From: Gordonia sp. 'Campus'
GTDB lineage: Bacteria > Actinomycetota > Actinomycetes > Mycobacteriales > Mycobacteriaceae
Assembly (NCBI RefSeq): GCF_022206305.1
Contig: NZ_JAKOIW010000001.1
Coordinates: 186,001-250,000, forward strand
DNA: 64,000 bases
Direction of reading: 5' to 3'
Shown: positions 54,866 to 63,065 of the stretch, in pieces
Numbering within the stretch: position 1 is the first letter of the stretch
Layout: each line of letters starts with the position of its first letter
Notes under the pieces: generated by a model
Told to the model about the DNA's origin: nothing
The model's database searches: none
Seen by the model: only the letters and a program-made list of their open reading frames with translations
Translations under genes and position numbers: made by a program

Positions 54866-55635
54866 TGAGTTCCTCAACAGCGGCCCCCCGGCCCGCACTC
54901 GGTCACCCGCTCGTCGGCTTCGAACACGTGGATCTGACGTACCCGGACGGAACCGACGCCCTGCACGACGTCAGCCTCAGCGTCCGCGAGGGCGAATTCG
55001 TCAGCGTCGTAGGCCCTTCGGGTTGCGGCAAGTCGACCTTGCTGCGGCTGGCGTCGGGTCTGGAGACCATCACCGGCGGGTACATGCAGAGCGGGGCCGA
55101 CCGCATCGGCTATGTGTTCCAGGACGCCACCCTGCTGCCGTGGCGGTCCGTCGCCGACAACGTGGCACTTCTCGGTGAACTCGACGGCACCCCGAAGTCG
55201 GAACGGCGCGAACGAGTCCGGGCCGCCCTGACGACAGTCGGCCTCGACGGATTCGAGAAACACCTGCCGCACATGCTCTCCGGTGGTATGCGCATGCGGG
55301 TGTCGCTCGCACGGTCGCTGACCCTCGACCCGGATCTGTTCCTGTTCGACGAGCCGTTCGCCGCACTCGACGAACTGACGCGCGAGCGGCTCGGCACCGA
55401 TCTGACGGAGCTGTTCGCCGTCAAACGATTCGCCGGCCTGTTCATCACGCATTCGGTGGCCGAGGCCGCCTTCCTCTCCACGCGAGTCCTCGTGATGTCG
55501 GGCCGGCCCGGAACGATCGTCGACGAGATCGAGGTCCCGTTCGAGTACCCCCGCTCCCCCGATCTGCGGTTCGAGCCGGAATTCGGCGCCATCGCGGGCC
55601 GGATCTCCCGCGCACTCCGAGAGGCACATTCATGA
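54862..55635 (+). CDS. ABC importer ATPase (nitrate/sulfonate/thiamine-precursor type)
   Basis: A 257-residue ATPase with Walker A GPSGCGKST, Q-loop region FQDATLLPWRSV, signature LSGGMRMRVSLARSL, Walker B LFLFDEPFAALDE and His switch FITHSVAEAA. The FLSTRVLVMSGRPGTIVDEIEVPFEYPR end is typical of SsuB/TauB/ThiZ proteins. Start and stop overlap both neighbours by 4 nt (ATGA). Confidence 0.92.
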   Translation: MMSSSTAAPRPALGHPLVGFEHVDLTYPDGTDALHDVSLSVREGEFVSVVGPSGCGKSTLLRLASGLETITGGYMQSGADRIGYVFQDATLLPWRSVADNVALLGELDGTPKSERRERVRAALTTVGLDGFEKHLPHMLSGGMRMRVSLARSLTLDPDLFLFDEPFAALDELTRERLGTDLTELFAVKRFAGLFITHSVAEAAFLSTRVLVMSGRPGTIVDEIEVPFEYPRSPDLRFEPEFGAIAGRISRALREAHS

Positions 55636-56540
55636 CCAGTCCGGACACCGACCCCGCCACCGGCGTCACGACCACCAGGCCCGCGCGGGCCGGTTCCGAC
55701 GCGCCGGCGAACACCGGATCCACCACCGAACTGACCGTCGCCGCGCGCACCCGGCGGCGCAGGCGTTCGCGTTCCCGGGCCAGCGGAGTCGGTGGTCCCC
55801 TGGTGGTCTTGGCCCTCGTCCTCGGCCTCTGGTACCTCGTGAGCTACGCCGTCCTCGATCCCGGCCGCCGGTTCCTGATGCCCCCGCCGCACAAGGTGGT
55901 CACGGACGGACTCCTCGGCGATGCGGCACAGGACATGTGGGAGGCGCTGGGCCGGACGGCGACCGTCGCCCTGACCGGATTGGTGATCGCCGCCGTGATC
56001 GGCGTCGTGTGGGCCGTGGTCATGTCACAGTCACGGCTCATGGAGAACGCGCTGTTCCCCTATGCGGTGGTACTGCAATGCGTCCCGATCCTCGCGCTCG
56101 TCCCCCTGGTCGGCTTCTGGTTCGGATTCGGTTTCAGCGCACGCGTGTTCGTCTGCGTATTGATCTCGCTGTTCCCCATCGTCTCCAACACCCTGTTCGG
56201 CCTGCGATCGGTCGACCGTCAGATGCGCGACCTGTTCGCCCTGCACCACCCGAGCCGGTTCACCGTGCTGCGCAAACTGGAGTTCCCCGCCGCCATGCCG
56301 GCCATCTTCGCCGGTCTGCGGATCTCGGCGGGACTGTCCGTGGTCGGCGCGATCGTCGGTGACTTCTTCTTCAAACAGGGAAATCCCGGAATCGGCATCC
56401 TCATCGACAACTACCGGTCGCGTCTGCAGGCCGAGGAGTTGTTCGCCTCGATCGTGCTCGCCTCGCTCCTGGGCGTCACCGTGTTCTGGTTCTTCGGCTG
56501 GCTCGGCAACCGCGTCGTCGGCCGGTGGTATCAGCACTGA
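55632..56540 (+). CDS. ABC importer permease
   Basis: A 302-residue permease. A long polar, Arg-rich cytoplasmic head (TRRRRRSRSRASG) precedes about six hydrophobic segments; the ATPase-contact EAA loop lies in the segment LFALHHPSRFTVLRKLEFPAAMPAIFAGLRIS. It belongs to the SsuC/ThiX group. ATG 55632 overlaps the ATPase gene by 4 nt. A 115-bp gap with a hairpin separates it from the binding protein. Confidence 0.9.
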   Translation: MTSPDTDPATGVTTTRPARAGSDAPANTGSTTELTVAARTRRRRRSRSRASGVGGPLVVLALVLGLWYLVSYAVLDPGRRFLMPPPHKVVTDGLLGDAAQDMWEALGRTATVALTGLVIAAVIGVVWAVVMSQSRLMENALFPYAVVLQCVPILALVPLVGFWFGFGFSARVFVCVLISLFPIVSNTLFGLRSVDRQMRDLFALHHPSRFTVLRKLEFPAAMPAIFAGLRISAGLSVVGAIVGDFFFKQGNPGIGILIDNYRSRLQAEELFASIVLASLLGVTVFWFFGWLGNRVVGRWYQH

Positions 56541-56605
56541 GAGTGCACGGCCGAGCTCCACACCCGCACAACCGACTTCGAAGACTCGAACTCTCATCCC
56601 ATGGA

Positions 56606-56622
56606 CGCCCGGCTCCCGGGCG
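56606..56622 (+). promoter_or_regulatory. GC hairpin in the only gap of the operon
   Basis: CGCCCGG-CTC-CCGGGCG is a perfect 7-bp stem with a three-base loop, in the 115 bp between permease and binding-protein genes. It has no T-tract. It could protect the downstream transcript or partly stop RNA polymerase, giving different amounts of binding protein and permease. Confidence 0.55.
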
Positions 56623-56655
56623 CCCGCCCGAAACCACCGATACAGAAGAGGACCG

Positions 56656-57834
56656 ATGAACACACATGTCTGGCGCCGACTGAGCAGGACCACCGGCGTC
56701 GCGGCGGTCGCCGCAGCCCTGGCCTTCACCGCTGCCTGCGGCTCCGGTGAGAGCACCGAATCGTCGGGATACTCGGGCAGCATCGGCCCGGTCGACCTGA
56801 GCGCCGCCTGCCCGGAGAAGGTCGTCATCCAGACCGACTGGAACCCTGAGGCCGAGCACGGGCACCTGTACCAGTTGCTCGGTCCCGACCCGGCCATCAG
56901 CGCGGGCGGCAAACGCGTCGTCGGCCCGCTGTTCGACCGCGGCTCGTACACGGGCGTCGACGTCGAGATCCGCGCGGGCGGCCCGGCGATCGGCTTCCAG
57001 TCCGTGACCTCCCAGATGTACTCGGATCCGGACATCCTGCTCGGCTACGTCGACACCGATCAGGCGATCCAGAACTCCGAATCCAACCCGACCACCGGCG
57101 TGATGGCCCCCCTGGACATCAGCCCGCAGATGATCATGTGGGACCCCGCGACGTATCCGCAGGCCCAGGGCATCGCGGATCTGAAGCCGGTGAACGCCCG
57201 CGTCCTGTACTTCGAGGGATCGACGTACATGGACTACCTCACCGGCGCGGGCATCCTGGCACCGGGCCAGGTCGACGGCAGCTACGACGGCACACCGGCC
57301 AACTTCGTCACCGACGGCGGCAAGACCGCCCAGCAGGGTTATGCCAGTTCTGAACCCCAGCTGTATAAGGAGGAGGTCGAGGGCTGGAAGAAGCCGGTGA
57401 AGTACCAGCTCGTGCACGACGTCGGATTCCCGACATACAAGTCCGCGATGTCGGTGCGATCGGCCGACCTGGAGAAGAACTCGGCGTGCCTCGAGCAACT
57501 AGTACCGGTCCTGCAACGCGCCGCCGTCGACTACATGGCCTCACCCGAGACCGCGGACAAGGTCATCCTCGATGCCGTCGAGCAGTACGACACCGGGTGG
57601 GTCTACTCCCAGCGCAATGCCGACTACGCACGGCAGACGATGGCCGACCTGAAGCTGGTGGGCAACGGCCCCAACGCGACCATCGGCGATTTCGACACCG
57701 AGCGGGTCGCAAGGGTTCTCGAGGTGACCGGCCCGATCTTCACCGAACAGGGAACTCCCGCGGCCGCCGGCCTCACCCCCGACGCCATCGCGACCAACCG
57801 TTTCATCGACACCTCGGTGGGCCTGCCGTCATGA
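56656..57834 (+). CDS. ABC importer substrate-binding lipoprotein (NMT1/THI5-like)
   Basis: A 392-residue lipoprotein: signal sequence RTTGVAAVAAALAFTAAC with lipobox FTAAC (Cys28), then a mature protein beginning with a Ser/Gly linker. VVIQTDWNPEAEHGHLYQLLG is like the start of thiamine-pyrimidine and riboflavin-precursor binders (ThiY/RibY group), and LYFEGSTYMDYLTGAGIL and PVKYQLVHDVGFPTYKSAMSVRS are uncommon elements. AGAAGAGG precedes ATG 56656. It ends overlapping the FAD oxidase by 4 nt, so import and first oxidation are coupled genetically. Confidence 0.88.
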   Translation: MNTHVWRRLSRTTGVAAVAAALAFTAACGSGESTESSGYSGSIGPVDLSAACPEKVVIQTDWNPEAEHGHLYQLLGPDPAISAGGKRVVGPLFDRGSYTGVDVEIRAGGPAIGFQSVTSQMYSDPDILLGYVDTDQAIQNSESNPTTGVMAPLDISPQMIMWDPATYPQAQGIADLKPVNARVLYFEGSTYMDYLTGAGILAPGQVDGSYDGTPANFVTDGGKTAQQGYASSEPQLYKEEVEGWKKPVKYQLVHDVGFPTYKSAMSVRSADLEKNSACLEQLVPVLQRAAVDYMASPETADKVILDAVEQYDTGWVYSQRNADYARQTMADLKLVGNGPNATIGDFDTERVARVLEVTGPIFTEQGTPAAAGLTPDAIATNRFIDTSVGLPS

Positions 57835-59162
57835 CCGCCCCGGTTGTCGCGGTCGCCACCGACGAGGGCCGGCCGGACTTCGGTCCCGACGACGTCGATG
57901 CTCTCGCCGACGATCTGCTCGCGATCCTCGGGCCCCGCGGCGTCACCTCGCTGCCGCGGGCCCTGGATCGGGCCGCACGCGACGGCTCCGGAATGAGCCC
58001 GATCCTGTCCGCGCAGGACCTCGGCACCCCCGATCTGGTGTGTTATCCCCGTACGGCCGACGTCGTGCCGGACATCGTGCGAGCCGCGGTCGCCCGCGGC
58101 GTACCGATCACCACCAGGGGCAAGGGCACCGGGAACTACGGACAGGTGATACCGCGCTTCGGCGGGCTCGTGCTCGACATGACCTCGCTGACCGAGATCC
58201 AGAGTGTCACCGAACGTTCCGTGACCGCACAGGCCGGCGCACGCATGATCAATCTGGAACAGGCCGCCTGGGGCCGGGACAGTCAACTGTGGATGTACCC
58301 GTCCACGGTGCAGTCCACCCTCGGCGGGTTCCTGGGCGGCGGGTCGGCCGGTACCGGCACGATCGTGCACGGCCGCAACCACCAGGGGTTCGTCGACGCG
58401 CTCGACGTGGTGTACGCGACGCAGGACGCCGAGATCGTCCATCTCGACGGCGACGACGCCCAGCCGTTCGTCCACACCTACGGTGTCGCCGGCATCATCG
58501 TGAGCGCGTCGGTCCGCGTCGAACCGCTGCAGCAATGGCGCTGTGTCTATGCGAGTTTCGGCTCTCAGCGGGAGGCGTTCGACGCCGCGTTCGACCTCGC
58601 GGCGATCGAACCGAAGCCTCGATTGCTGTCTGCGGACGGGGCGGTCGTCACCGCCGCGCTGCCCGACGACCCGGCGCTGGTCCGCGGTCGGGCGAGTGTG
58701 CGGGGCATCGTCGACGCGCGTGCGCTCGACGAGGCGACGGACCTTCTGGTCGCGTCCGGCGGGCGCATCGAGGCCGTCCGCGAGGGCATCGCCGAGACGG
58801 TGAAACTGTCGACCCTCTCCTACAACCATCCGACGTGGTGGTTGCAGAAAGCCCAGCCCGGCAGATGGTTTCACATGGAGGTCCGCGGTGATGCGCTCGT
58901 CCACCGGCTCGAGGAGGTGGAGCAGGTGTACGAAGGAGGGATGCTCCACCTCGAGGTCGGCCACCAGATGATGTTCGGGATGCTCAACGGGATCTATCGC
59001 AACCCCGCGCAGGTGATCGACGGCGTCGCCGCACTCGAGGAACTCGGCGTGGGGGTGCACTCGCCGCACCAGTGGTACGTCGATCTCGACGCCGACCGGG
59101 TGCACGCGCTGGCGCAGCGAACCGATCCCCGGGGACTGCTCAATCCGGGCCGGTGGATGTGA
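57831..59162 (+). CDS. FAD-linked oxidase (PCMH/GlcD type)
   Basis: A 443-residue flavoprotein of the vanillyl-alcohol oxidase superfamily. CYPRTADVVPDIVRAAVARGVPITTRGKGTGNYGQVIPRFGGLVLDM is the FAD-binding domain, PSTVQSTLGGFLGGGSAGTG the second FAD contact; the C-terminal end RTDPRGLLNPGRWM is conserved in the family. No His or Cys for covalent FAD attachment is evident. It probably dehydrogenates a hydroxy- or amine-bearing intermediate. Overlaps at both ends are 4 nt. Confidence 0.9.
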   Translation: MTAPVVAVATDEGRPDFGPDDVDALADDLLAILGPRGVTSLPRALDRAARDGSGMSPILSAQDLGTPDLVCYPRTADVVPDIVRAAVARGVPITTRGKGTGNYGQVIPRFGGLVLDMTSLTEIQSVTERSVTAQAGARMINLEQAAWGRDSQLWMYPSTVQSTLGGFLGGGSAGTGTIVHGRNHQGFVDALDVVYATQDAEIVHLDGDDAQPFVHTYGVAGIIVSASVRVEPLQQWRCVYASFGSQREAFDAAFDLAAIEPKPRLLSADGAVVTAALPDDPALVRGRASVRGIVDARALDEATDLLVASGGRIEAVREGIAETVKLSTLSYNHPTWWLQKAQPGRWFHMEVRGDALVHRLEEVEQVYEGGMLHLEVGHQMMFGMLNGIYRNPAQVIDGVAALEELGVGVHSPHQWYVDLDADRVHALAQRTDPRGLLNPGRWM

Positions 59163-59944
59163 CCGCGCCCGAGCGCCAGGTGAATCGCCGCTACGCCGAG
59201 CTCACCACCGCGCAGATCGACACCGCGCTCTCGCGTGACTCGATCCTCGTCCTGCCCACGGGCGCGATCGAGCCACACGGACCGCACCTGCCCCTGGCCA
59301 CCGACCTCATCGTCGCCGAAGCGGTGGCGGCCGCCGTCGTGGAGCGCGGAGCGGCTGCCGGACAGGATGTCTGGCTGTTGCCGTCGCTGGGGTACACCAA
59401 GTCCGACGAACACGCCCGACTACCGGGCACGGTGTGGTTGCGTGCCTCGACCCTGTTCGAGACCATCGTCGACATCGGTGCCTCCCTCGCACAGACACCC
59501 GCTCGACGGTTGCTGTTCGTCAACGCGCACGGCGGCAACTCGGCCCTCATCGAGGTCGCCGCCCGAGAGTTGCGGCGCCGCTTCGACCTGCAGACGTTCT
59601 TCTCCTCCGGACCGGCACACCCCGGCCCCACCGAGCGGGGCCTCGGCATCCACGCGGGCTGGGCCGAGACGTCGATGATGTTGCATCTGCGGCCGGACCT
59701 CGTCCACATGGATCAGGCGGTGGCGGCGGTGGCCGACGGGGTCGCCGACGCCTCCCTCGTCGGATTCGCGGGGCCGGTTCGGTTCGGTTGGCTGTCCACC
59801 GATTTCGCCGAGTCGGGGGTCATCGGCGATCCCACCGGTGCCGACGCCGACATCGGGGCCGGCCTCTTCGACGAGCGAGTCGACGCGCTGGTGGCCGCGC
59901 TTCCGGAGATCGCCGTCTTCGATCCCGGACGGGTCCGCCGGTGA
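59159..59944 (+). CDS. Creatininase-family amidohydrolase
   Basis: A 261-residue metalloenzyme. LPTGAIEPHGPHLPLATD supplies Glu, His and Asp metal ligands, FVNAHGGNSALIEVAARELRR another His, and HAGWAETSMMLHLRPDLV the final Glu, so the dinuclear site looks complete. Members hydrolyse cyclic or linear amides (creatinine, formamidopyrimidine-type intermediates in riboflavin/F420 synthesis) or trim peptides in mycofactocin. The start is GTG 59159 overlapping the FAD-oxidase stop (GTGA). In this operon an amide-bond hydrolysis of the pathway intermediate is the natural reading. Confidence 0.9.
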   Translation: MTAPERQVNRRYAELTTAQIDTALSRDSILVLPTGAIEPHGPHLPLATDLIVAEAVAAAVVERGAAAGQDVWLLPSLGYTKSDEHARLPGTVWLRASTLFETIVDIGASLAQTPARRLLFVNAHGGNSALIEVAARELRRRFDLQTFFSSGPAHPGPTERGLGIHAGWAETSMMLHLRPDLVHMDQAVAAVADGVADASLVGFAGPVRFGWLSTDFAESGVIGDPTGADADIGAGLFDERVDALVAALPEIAVFDPGRVRR

Positions 59945-60552
59945 TCACCAGCGGCACCCGCTTCGGATCCGATTGCGACACCGACGATCAGCTGAGCATC
60001 GACCCCATGACGCTGCTGCGCAGGTGGCTGCCCGGCCCCGACGACCCGCCACCGCTGATGGCGCTGGCCACCTGCGGGCGTGACGGTTACCCACGGGTGC
60101 GGCACGTCCTCCTCAGCGAAGCCGACGACACCGCGGTCTACTTCCACACCGACACCCGGTCGTCGAAGGTCGCCGAACTGGCGGACCGTCCCCGCGCGTC
60201 GATTGCCATCGCGTGGCCCGAAGTCGGACGTCAGCTCGTCGCCCACGGTGACGTTCACCGTGCGCCCGATGATGCTCTCCGGCAGACGTATTCTCGACGC
60301 AGCCGCTACCTGCAGCTGCTCGCCTGGCTGAACGACGAGCAACTCGTCGGGCTGTCGGCCGGCGAGCGGCGACGACGCTGGGCGCGATTCGACGAGACCC
60401 ACCCACACCTGGACGCGCCGGCCACATGGACCGGATTCGGGATCGCGTTGCGGGAGCTGACCTTCTGGCGCGGGGACCCCGACGGCCCGTCGCAGCGGGT
60501 TCGGTTCGTGCGCACGGCAGACGACTGGAAATCGGAGGTACTACCCGGATGA
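59941..60552 (+). CDS. PNPOx-fold flavoprotein (pyridoxamine 5'-phosphate oxidase-like)
   Basis: A 203-residue split-barrel flavoprotein. PLMALATCGRDGYPRVRHVLL and YFHTDTRSSKVAELADRPRASIAIAWPEVGRQLVAHGDVHR match the FMN-binding half of PdxH; the C-terminal segment FWRGDPDGPSQRVRFVR resembles the PdxH end (FWQGRPNRLHDR) but is diverged. True vitamin B6 synthesis inside a catabolic operon is unlikely; oxidation of an amine of similar shape is more probable. GTG 59941 overlaps the preceding stop, and its stop overlaps the next start. Confidence 0.85.
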   Translation: MITSGTRFGSDCDTDDQLSIDPMTLLRRWLPGPDDPPPLMALATCGRDGYPRVRHVLLSEADDTAVYFHTDTRSSKVAELADRPRASIAIAWPEVGRQLVAHGDVHRAPDDALRQTYSRRSRYLQLLAWLNDEQLVGLSAGERRRRWARFDETHPHLDAPATWTGFGIALRELTFWRGDPDGPSQRVRFVRTADDWKSEVLPG

Positions 60553-61964
60553 GCGGGACCTATCACAACGCACTCATCCTGCCGGTGGCCGGTGAGACTC
60601 CCTGGTTCTGGGGGTGGTTGACGGTCGACGACGACGGCCGGATCTCCGGCATGGGCGAGGGCACGCCGCCTGTCGACGCTCCGCAACCGCGCCACGACCT
60701 CGACGGCTGTTTTCTCGCACCGGGTTTCGTGTCCGCGCACAGTCACATCTACACCGGCGGGATGCGGGGCGTCGCAGCGAGCAGCCCGCTCTACGAGTGG
60801 GTGACCCTCAACAGCACGATGCTGCTCGGCGCCGAGGCCGAGGACCTGTACTGGATGACGCTGGCCGGCGGGCTCGATCACCTGTCGTCGGGTATCACGT
60901 CGGTGTACAACTTCACCCAGTCGCGGGTGATCGCCCTCTTCGACTACGAGGAGTCGGTCCTCAAGGCCGCCCGTGTCCACCCCGCGGAGTTCGTCAACGC
61001 GCAGGTCGACGGACTGGCCGCGGCGGGCATCCGTTTCGTCACCAGTGTGCGGCTCGACGACGAGCAGCTCGGCGAGGACGCCGCCTTCGCCGGGTTCGAC
61101 GCCGTGATGGCCCACCTCGACACCGTCGATCCTGCTTTCGATCTCGGCGGTTCGGTCTACGGCGCGGTGCAGTGGTCGTCGACCCCGGCGACCGCCGAGC
61201 GCGAACGCGCCCTGATGGACCGGTACGGCATCACCAATCAGGCGCACTTCGTCGAGACCGCCGAGCAGATCGAGATACAGCAGTCGAAGTTCGACTGGTA
61301 TGACGCCGCGGGTGTCCTGGGACCCGGCTTCGCATTCGGTCACTTCGTCCACCCGACCGACGAGATGGTCACGAGGGTGCGCGACACCGGGTCCGCCGTG
61401 GTCTGGCAGCCGATGTCGAACGGGCGGCTCGGTTCCGGAATCGCCGACGTGCCGCGCCTGCTACGGGATTCGGTCACCGTGGGGATGGGCGTCGACGATC
61501 AGTCGTGCACCGATGTGTCCGACCCCTTCGAGAACATGCGCACGGGACTGTTCCTGCAGCGTGGCAGACACAGCGATGCGGCCCTGCTGACACCCGCCGA
61601 TGTGCTCGCGTTGCACACGCTGGGGTCGGCGTCGGCCATCGGAGTCGCCGACCGGGTGGGCTCCCTCGAAGTCGGCAAATTCGCGGACCTGCTCATCGTC
61701 GATCCTCGCTCGCCCCACCTCGGCCCCGTCTGGGACCCGATCGCGACGTACGTCCTGGGGTGCGGACTGCGGAACCTCCGCGAGGTCGTCGTGGGCGGAC
61801 GGACGGCGTGGCATCGCGATGTCGCCGATCCCCGGCGCGCGCAGGCCGATTCCGAACTCACCGAACGGATGATCGCCTCGGCGGCGCAGTCCGGGATTCA
61901 TCCGGTCGTCCCGACGCATCGCGGTCAGGACCGCAGGAGGGTCGACGACCAGCAGTCGGTGTAG
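60549..61964 (+). CDS. Amidohydrolase (deaminase-like), last gene of the catabolic operon
   Basis: A 471-residue amidohydrolase related to TRZ/ATZ-type deaminases. It has SAHSHI (HxH), NQAHFVETAEQ, FGHFVHPTDEM and GMGVDDQSCTD, so in contrast to the leftward paralogue at 50308 the His and Asp ligands all seem present. The C-terminal small domain GKFADLLIVDPRSPHLGPVWDPIATYV completes the composite beta-sandwich. ATG 60549 overlaps the PNPOx-like gene by 4 nt. No terminator hairpin is seen after it, only a GC-rich tandem repeat. Confidence 0.88.
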   Translation: MSGTYHNALILPVAGETPWFWGWLTVDDDGRISGMGEGTPPVDAPQPRHDLDGCFLAPGFVSAHSHIYTGGMRGVAASSPLYEWVTLNSTMLLGAEAEDLYWMTLAGGLDHLSSGITSVYNFTQSRVIALFDYEESVLKAARVHPAEFVNAQVDGLAAAGIRFVTSVRLDDEQLGEDAAFAGFDAVMAHLDTVDPAFDLGGSVYGAVQWSSTPATAERERALMDRYGITNQAHFVETAEQIEIQQSKFDWYDAAGVLGPGFAFGHFVHPTDEMVTRVRDTGSAVVWQPMSNGRLGSGIADVPRLLRDSVTVGMGVDDQSCTDVSDPFENMRTGLFLQRGRHSDAALLTPADVLALHTLGSASAIGVADRVGSLEVGKFADLLIVDPRSPHLGPVWDPIATYVLGCGLRNLREVVVGGRTAWHRDVADPRRAQADSELTERMIASAAQSGIHPVVPTHRGQDRRRVDDQQSV

Positions 61965-62045
61965 TCGGGCGGTCGGTGTGGTCCGCGGCCGGCGGGTCGG
62001 CGTGGTCCGCGGTCGGCGGGTCGGTGCGGTCGGTGCGGTCGGTGA
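61965..62045. repeat. Short GC-rich tandem repeat after the operon
   Basis: About three imperfect 24-bp units built from CGGCGGGTCGGCGTGGTCCGCGGT, ending in shorter GGTCGGTGC steps. It sits between the operon end and the convergent membrane-protein gene and encodes nothing obvious. Confidence 0.75.
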
Positions 62046-62075
62046 TGGTCCACCACTCGCGGTATCGGTTCCGTC

Positions 62076-62858
62076 CTATCGTGCCGCGGCAGGAGTCGGC
62101 GCACTCGCCCGTCGCCGCAGTACCGTCACTGCCGTCGTGGTGACGACCAGCGCCACGATGGTCCCGACCGCGACCCCCACGACGGCCGTCGTCACGCCCT
62201 GAGCGGTCGCGATGATCCCGACGAACGCCCAGATCAGCGTGAGCGGGTAGGCGACGAGCACCGACCCGACAGCTGCGGTGACCGCGAGCCCGACCACGGC
62301 ACACGTGACCAGGACAGCGAGCTGCCATCCCAGGGACCGCGGGTCCGCGAGGTCGGCGCCGATCGCCGCGGCCCAATTCTGGAACACCGCGGCGGTCGCC
62401 CATGCCGCGTAGACACCGACGAGGACCCGGGTCAGGACCCTCAGCCATCGCGACACCGAGGCGTCGGCCGGGCCGGCGGCGATCCGGGCAGCGTCGAGCA
62501 GAGCGACCGTCATGACCGTCAGCACGATCGGTGTCGCCCACGTCCACTCCGCGGCCGACATCAGAATCCACACCGCCGCACCGGCGAACGCGACTTCGAG
62601 GTCGATGAGCAATCGTCGCGGACTGCCGGTCCCGGTGGCCCCCTTCCACGCCACGGCGACGGCGAACACGATCGACAGCAGGTAGATGAGGCTCCAGATC
62701 GAGAACGTCCAGCCCGCCGGGGTGATGAGCAGATCGGTCGTCGATTCGTTCGGCGATGCACCGAGGCCGGAGAACGGGACTATGGGTGCGAGCACCTGCG
62801 CCACGGCGAGGAACACGGCGAGCCAGGTGATCGGACCGGAGATACGCGTGGGTGTCAT
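62076..62858 (-). CDS. Polytopic membrane protein, TspO-like features
   Basis: A 260-residue protein with about seven hydrophobic segments. TDLLITPAGWTFSIWSLIYLLSIVFAVAVAWKG resembles the P-x-W-x-F-x-x-W-x-x-Y signature of tryptophan-rich TspO/MBR proteins, and AWATAAVFQNWAA and SAAEWTWATPIVL add Trp-rich helices; it is longer than the usual 150-180 residues. ATG 62858 is taken; the frame continues upstream into the palindromic region. Function unknown; TspO proteins bind porphyrins or act in stress responses. Confidence 0.75.
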   Translation of the reverse strand: MTPTRISGPITWLAVFLAVAQVLAPIVPFSGLGASPNESTTDLLITPAGWTFSIWSLIYLLSIVFAVAVAWKGATGTGSPRRLLIDLEVAFAGAAVWILMSAAEWTWATPIVLTVMTVALLDAARIAAGPADASVSRWLRVLTRVLVGVYAAWATAAVFQNWAAAIGADLADPRSLGWQLAVLVTCAVVGLAVTAAVGSVLVAYPLTLIWAFVGIIATAQGVTTAVVGVAVGTIVALVVTTTAVTVLRRRASAPTPAAAR

Positions 62859-62929
62859 GTGTCCCAACGTAGGCGCTGTTGCCCGGTTCCGGCGGACACC
62901 CTCGTCCGAGGTGCCGGACCCCGCCGGGA

Positions 62930-62974
62930 TTTCGTAGCGAAAACAGGTGCTATACACCATCTTTCGCTACGAAA
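62930..62974. promoter_or_regulatory. Paired palindromes TTTCG-N3-CGAAA around a possible promoter
   Basis: TTTCGTAGCGAAA at 62930-62942 and TTTCGCTACGAAA at 62962-62974 are each palindromic and are also exact inverted copies of each other. Their centres are 32 bp apart, three helical turns, so two bound dimers would face the same side. Between them is GGTG-CTATA-CACC; read leftward, TATAGC could be the -10 box of the membrane-protein gene at 62858. Confidence 0.7.
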
Positions 62975-63065
62975 CCCGGGTGGGCGGGCTCTGGTACACA
63001 CTGTGGAGTTGTCAAAGGTCGTAGGGCGCCGGTGTCGACGCCGGAGGATCTGTGGGCGGGAGCGG

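Noticed and set aside
59941-60552. Authentic pdxH for vitamin B6 synthesis
   Set aside because: The C-terminal half is diverged and the gene is translationally embedded in a catabolic operon.
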